Shown: positions 5,689 through 7,398 of the stretch, in pieces | How the letters are laid out: the number at the start of each line of letters is the position of its first letter | Numbering within the stretch: the stretch's first letter is position 1 | Assembly: GCA_021813025.1 (NCBI GenBank) | Contig: JAKAME010000065.1 | Coordinates: 1 to 7,398 of the forward strand | Direction: 5' to 3' | From: Microcaldota archaeon | Lineage (GTDB): Archaea; Micrarchaeota; Micrarchaeia; Anstonellales; Anstonellaceae | Length of the DNA: 7,398 nucleotides | The notes under the pieces: model-generated | The model's input: the letters and a program-made list of their open reading frames with translations, nothing else | Databases searched by the model: none | What the model was told of the DNA's origin: nothing | Translations under genes and position numbers: made by a program

Positions 5689-6588
5689 ATGCTTTTTTCC
5701 ATTCCCCCTCTTTTTTGGGCGCTTGCCGCCGCAGCCGGCATAAGCGCATGGAGCCTTCTCAGCCGCCATATCATGAGAAATGAGAAGGACTACCTGGCAG
5801 TCGCCGTAATAAATGAGAATTTGTCCGCGCTCGTGCTTATTGGCGCGCTTTTTGTGCTTGGCCCCGCATGGCTTTCCTCTTCTCAGCTTGCCGCTCCGCT
5901 TGACTTTTCCTCCATCCCTGCTCTTGCATGGGGCGCGCTGGCAATTGCAATTGTCCTCTACACGGCCTCAGGCCTGCTTTCATACCAGGTGTTTCAGGCT
6001 GTCGAAGCTTCGGAGCGGGCGGTGGTGAGCCAGGCGCAGATAGTCTGGGTTGTGGCTTTGGGCGCGCTTATTCTGGGCGAGCCTGTCGGCCCGGCCGCGC
6101 TGCTGGCCGCAGGGCTGATTGTCGCAGGCGCGCTTTTGTGCACTTATCGGCCAGGAAAGCACAGGTGGGATTCGCCCGGCGTGCGCCTCACCCTTGTGGT
6201 GGCCTTGATTTACGGCACAGCAACTCTTGCAGACAAGCTGGCGTTGGGTTATTTCCCGCCCCTGCTCTATTCCCTGCCGATGTATCTTTTCCCCGGAATT
6301 GCCGCGCTTGCCCTGCTTGGAAACTCGATTCGAAAGCGGGCGCCAATCGTGCTCAAGAAATACGGGGCGAGGTTTTTGCTTTTCTCCGCACTCTCGATTC
6401 TGCCCTATTTTGCCTACCTAATCGCCCTGCGCGAGCTGCCTGCCTCTTCCATCAGCCCCCTTGTCAGCACCAACGTGGTGCTGACTGCTTTGGGCGGAAT
6501 GCTGCTCTTGGGCGAGCATGAGGGCTGGCGGCAGAAAATAGTTGGCGCGATGCTGGCGTTTGCAGGCGCGTGGATGATGGGCGGATAG
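5689..6588 (+). CDS. EamA-family (DMT superfamily) transporter, second copy
   Basis: Paralogue of the preceding gene with the same architecture: about ten membrane segments in two EamA repeats, SRHIMRNEKDYLAVAVINE (25-43) matching RHIIRRESDYLAVAALTE of the first copy, LLSYQ (96-100), VEASER (105-110) with QAQIVW (115-120), LILGE (127-131), a YRPGKHR linker (153-159) and LLLGE (272-276) followed by QKIVG (282-286). Corresponding motifs are spaced almost identically in the two proteins, so they arose by tandem duplication, yet most other positions differ, so the duplication is old. The substrate is unknown. Two half-related EamA proteins in tandem could act as separate transporters or as a pair; the sequence does not decide. 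The gene ends 29 bases before a convergent gene. Confidence 0.87.
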   Translation: MLFSIPPLFWALAAAAGISAWSLLSRHIMRNEKDYLAVAVINENLSALVLIGALFVLGPAWLSSSQLAAPLDFSSIPALAWGALAIAIVLYTASGLLSYQVFQAVEASERAVVSQAQIVWVVALGALILGEPVGPAALLAAGLIVAGALLCTYRPGKHRWDSPGVRLTLVVALIYGTATLADKLALGYFPPLLYSLPMYLFPGIAALALLGNSIRKRAPIVLKKYGARFLLFSALSILPYFAYLIALRELPASSISPLVSTNVVLTALGGMLLLGEHEGWRQKIVGAMLAFAGAWMMGG

Positions 6589-6617
6589 GAAAAGCGGAAA
6601 AAGGGCAGGAAAATCGC
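6589..6617 (-). terminator. T-rich terminator for the minus-strand gene
   Basis: Read on the minus strand, the 29 bases after the stop codon of the methyltransferase-like gene contain TTTT, TTTTT and TTTT runs, a typical archaeal oligo-T termination pattern. On the plus strand the same bases are purine-rich and would not terminate the transporter transcript. Confidence 0.45.
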
Positions 6618-7398
6618 TTACGGGTTCCGGCCTATGAAATGCTCGTCGTCGCGCCCGATGCCGAAAAGGCCGTCCGGCCTAAGCAGCTCTGTTTGGACGA
6701 ACGGCTCAAGCTCCCCGCGGGCGACGATGGCGCCGGTGCCGTCGAGGAGGAAACCGACCTTGTAGAGCATGGCTTCGAGTTCGACTCCCGACACCATCAC
6801 TTGCGCCTTGATGTGCGAGACCGGCCCGGCATCGGCACCCAAGGCCGAGGCGAGCATGACGGGGATTCCGGCTACGTTGAACGCGTCTTTCATCGAGCCG
6901 CCGAAGCGGTTCGCCACCTCCTCTGTCTGGCCGGCTCCGCGGTGCATGATGATGTGCTGCAGCGCGCCTGGCTTGCCGAGGCGGGAGAGAACTTCGAAAA
7001 ACTCCGGCCAATTGGCGTTCTCCTCGAAATAGAGGGAATGGGATACTTTCATGACAGAGAAAGAGCCGGGCGCATAATCGGGATTCCCGCTGATTTGCCT
7101 CTTGAGCCTCTGCAGCAGCGAGCCCTCGTCCGGGCCGGGGATTTTGTCCATCACCACGACCTCGTTGAAATGGGCGGAGAGGCAGCGCGGGTGGACACCG
7201 TACTTGGAGCCGATGTAGAGCGCGCGGGAGTGGTCAGGAACATGCGGGTAGACTTCCTTGCGGAAGACGTCCATGATTACGTATTCCTCGTTGGAGGAAT
7301 CGCGATAGAGGTCGAATATGTCCCTGAACTCCAGCTTCTTGGAATATGTGCCGAACTCCTTTTGGGTGCCGAACCGCCCGTAATTTATGCCCTTTTCT
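6618..7398 (-). CDS. Methyltransferase-like protein, 5' end beyond the window
   Basis: Minus-strand gene ending at TAA 6618-6620. A first in-frame ATG at 7274 would give 218 residues, but the same frame stays open, with mostly G/C third bases, for another 41 codons to the window edge, so the gene probably begins outside. Counting from that Met, LYIGSKYGVHPRCL (19-32) followed by VVVMDK (39-44, D43) resembles motifs I and II of class I SAM-dependent methyltransferases; SVMKVSHSLYF (73-83) and a PGALQHIIMH strand (102-111) fit the later motifs IV-V. Motif I is atypical, with Lys where the second glycycine of GxGxG is expected. The C-terminal part (about 140-218) is unrecognised. The substrate cannot be named. 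A GAGGAA about 10 bases before ATG 7274 leaves a shorter protein possible. The gene is convergent with the transporters and so is not part of their operon. Confidence 0.6.
   Translation of the reverse strand, partial: EKGINYGRFGTQKEFGTYSKKLEFRDIFDLYRDSSNEEYVIMDVFRKEVYPHVPDHSRALYIGSKYGVHPRCLSAHFNEVVVMDKIPGPDEGSLLQRLKRQISGNPDYAPGSFSVMKVSHSLYFEENANWPEFFEVLSRLGKPGALQHIIMHRGAGQTEEVANRFGGSMKDAFNVAGIPVMLASALGADAGPVSHIKAQVMVSGVELEAMLYKVGFLLDGTGAIVARGELEPFVQTELLRPDGLFGIGRDDEHFIGRNP

Noticed and set aside
5928..6521. 197-codon + strand frame within the second transporter
   Set aside because: Arg/Ala/Gly-rich alternate frame of a well-supported EamA gene, with no independent start signal.
6706..7011. 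101-codon minus-strand frame within the methyltransferase-like gene
   Set aside because: Alternate frame with Arg/His-rich low-complexity translation; the other minus frame has coherent protein motifs.

Overview
The window is archaeal. It carries the archaeal gene order secY, adenylate kinase (AdkA type), DUF106/EMC3-type insertase, ribosomal protein L34e, archaeal cytidylate kinase and ribosomal protein L14e, all on the + strand. L34e, L14e and this adenylate kinase family are not bacterial, and the start sites carry purine-rich Shine-Dalgarno sequences such as GAGGTG. The DNA is fairly GC-rich. The lineage cannot be fixed from sequence reading alone. A very small RelE/antitoxin pair, an unusual SecY and a cysteine-poor L34e would fit a DPANN-type or other deep archaeal lineage, but that is inference.

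Layout. Positions 3-478 hold a toxin-antitoxin-like pair: a RelE/ParE-family toxin (3-353, possibly starting before the window) and an overlapping 42-residue ORF (350-478) that is probably its antitoxin. Positions 479-595 are a short spacer with a TATA-like element and the secY ribosome-binding site. Positions 596-4702 are the translation/secretion cluster: SecY, the membrane channel for protein export; AdkA and Cmk, nucleotide monophosphate kinases; the DUF106 protein, a YidC/Oxa1-superfamily membrane insertase homologue; and the large-subunit ribosomal proteins L34e and L14e. The genes lie in one direction with gaps of 25-114 bases and are probably co-transcribed, with T-rich tracts after L14e as a candidate terminator. 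Positions 4767-6588 hold two tandem, paralogous EamA-family (drug/metabolite transporter superfamily) permeases. Positions 6618-7398 hold a convergent minus-strand gene for a methyltransferase-like protein that runs off the right edge.

Points that stand out: SecY is about 100 residues longer than its Methanocaldococcus jannaschii homologue, with the extra length mainly in two extracellular loops, one of which carries a cysteine pair; L34e has lost three of its four zinc-ligand cysteines; Cmk has an obligatory N-terminal extension and altered active-site motifs; the pseudouridine synthase gene that often follows L14e in archaea is absent, its place taken by the EamA pair; and the toxin is paired with a tiny antitoxin-like ORF. 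I see no CRISPR array, tRNA, rRNA or insertion sequence. No wholly new multi-gene system is evident; the most unusual signals are the modified SecY and L34e.
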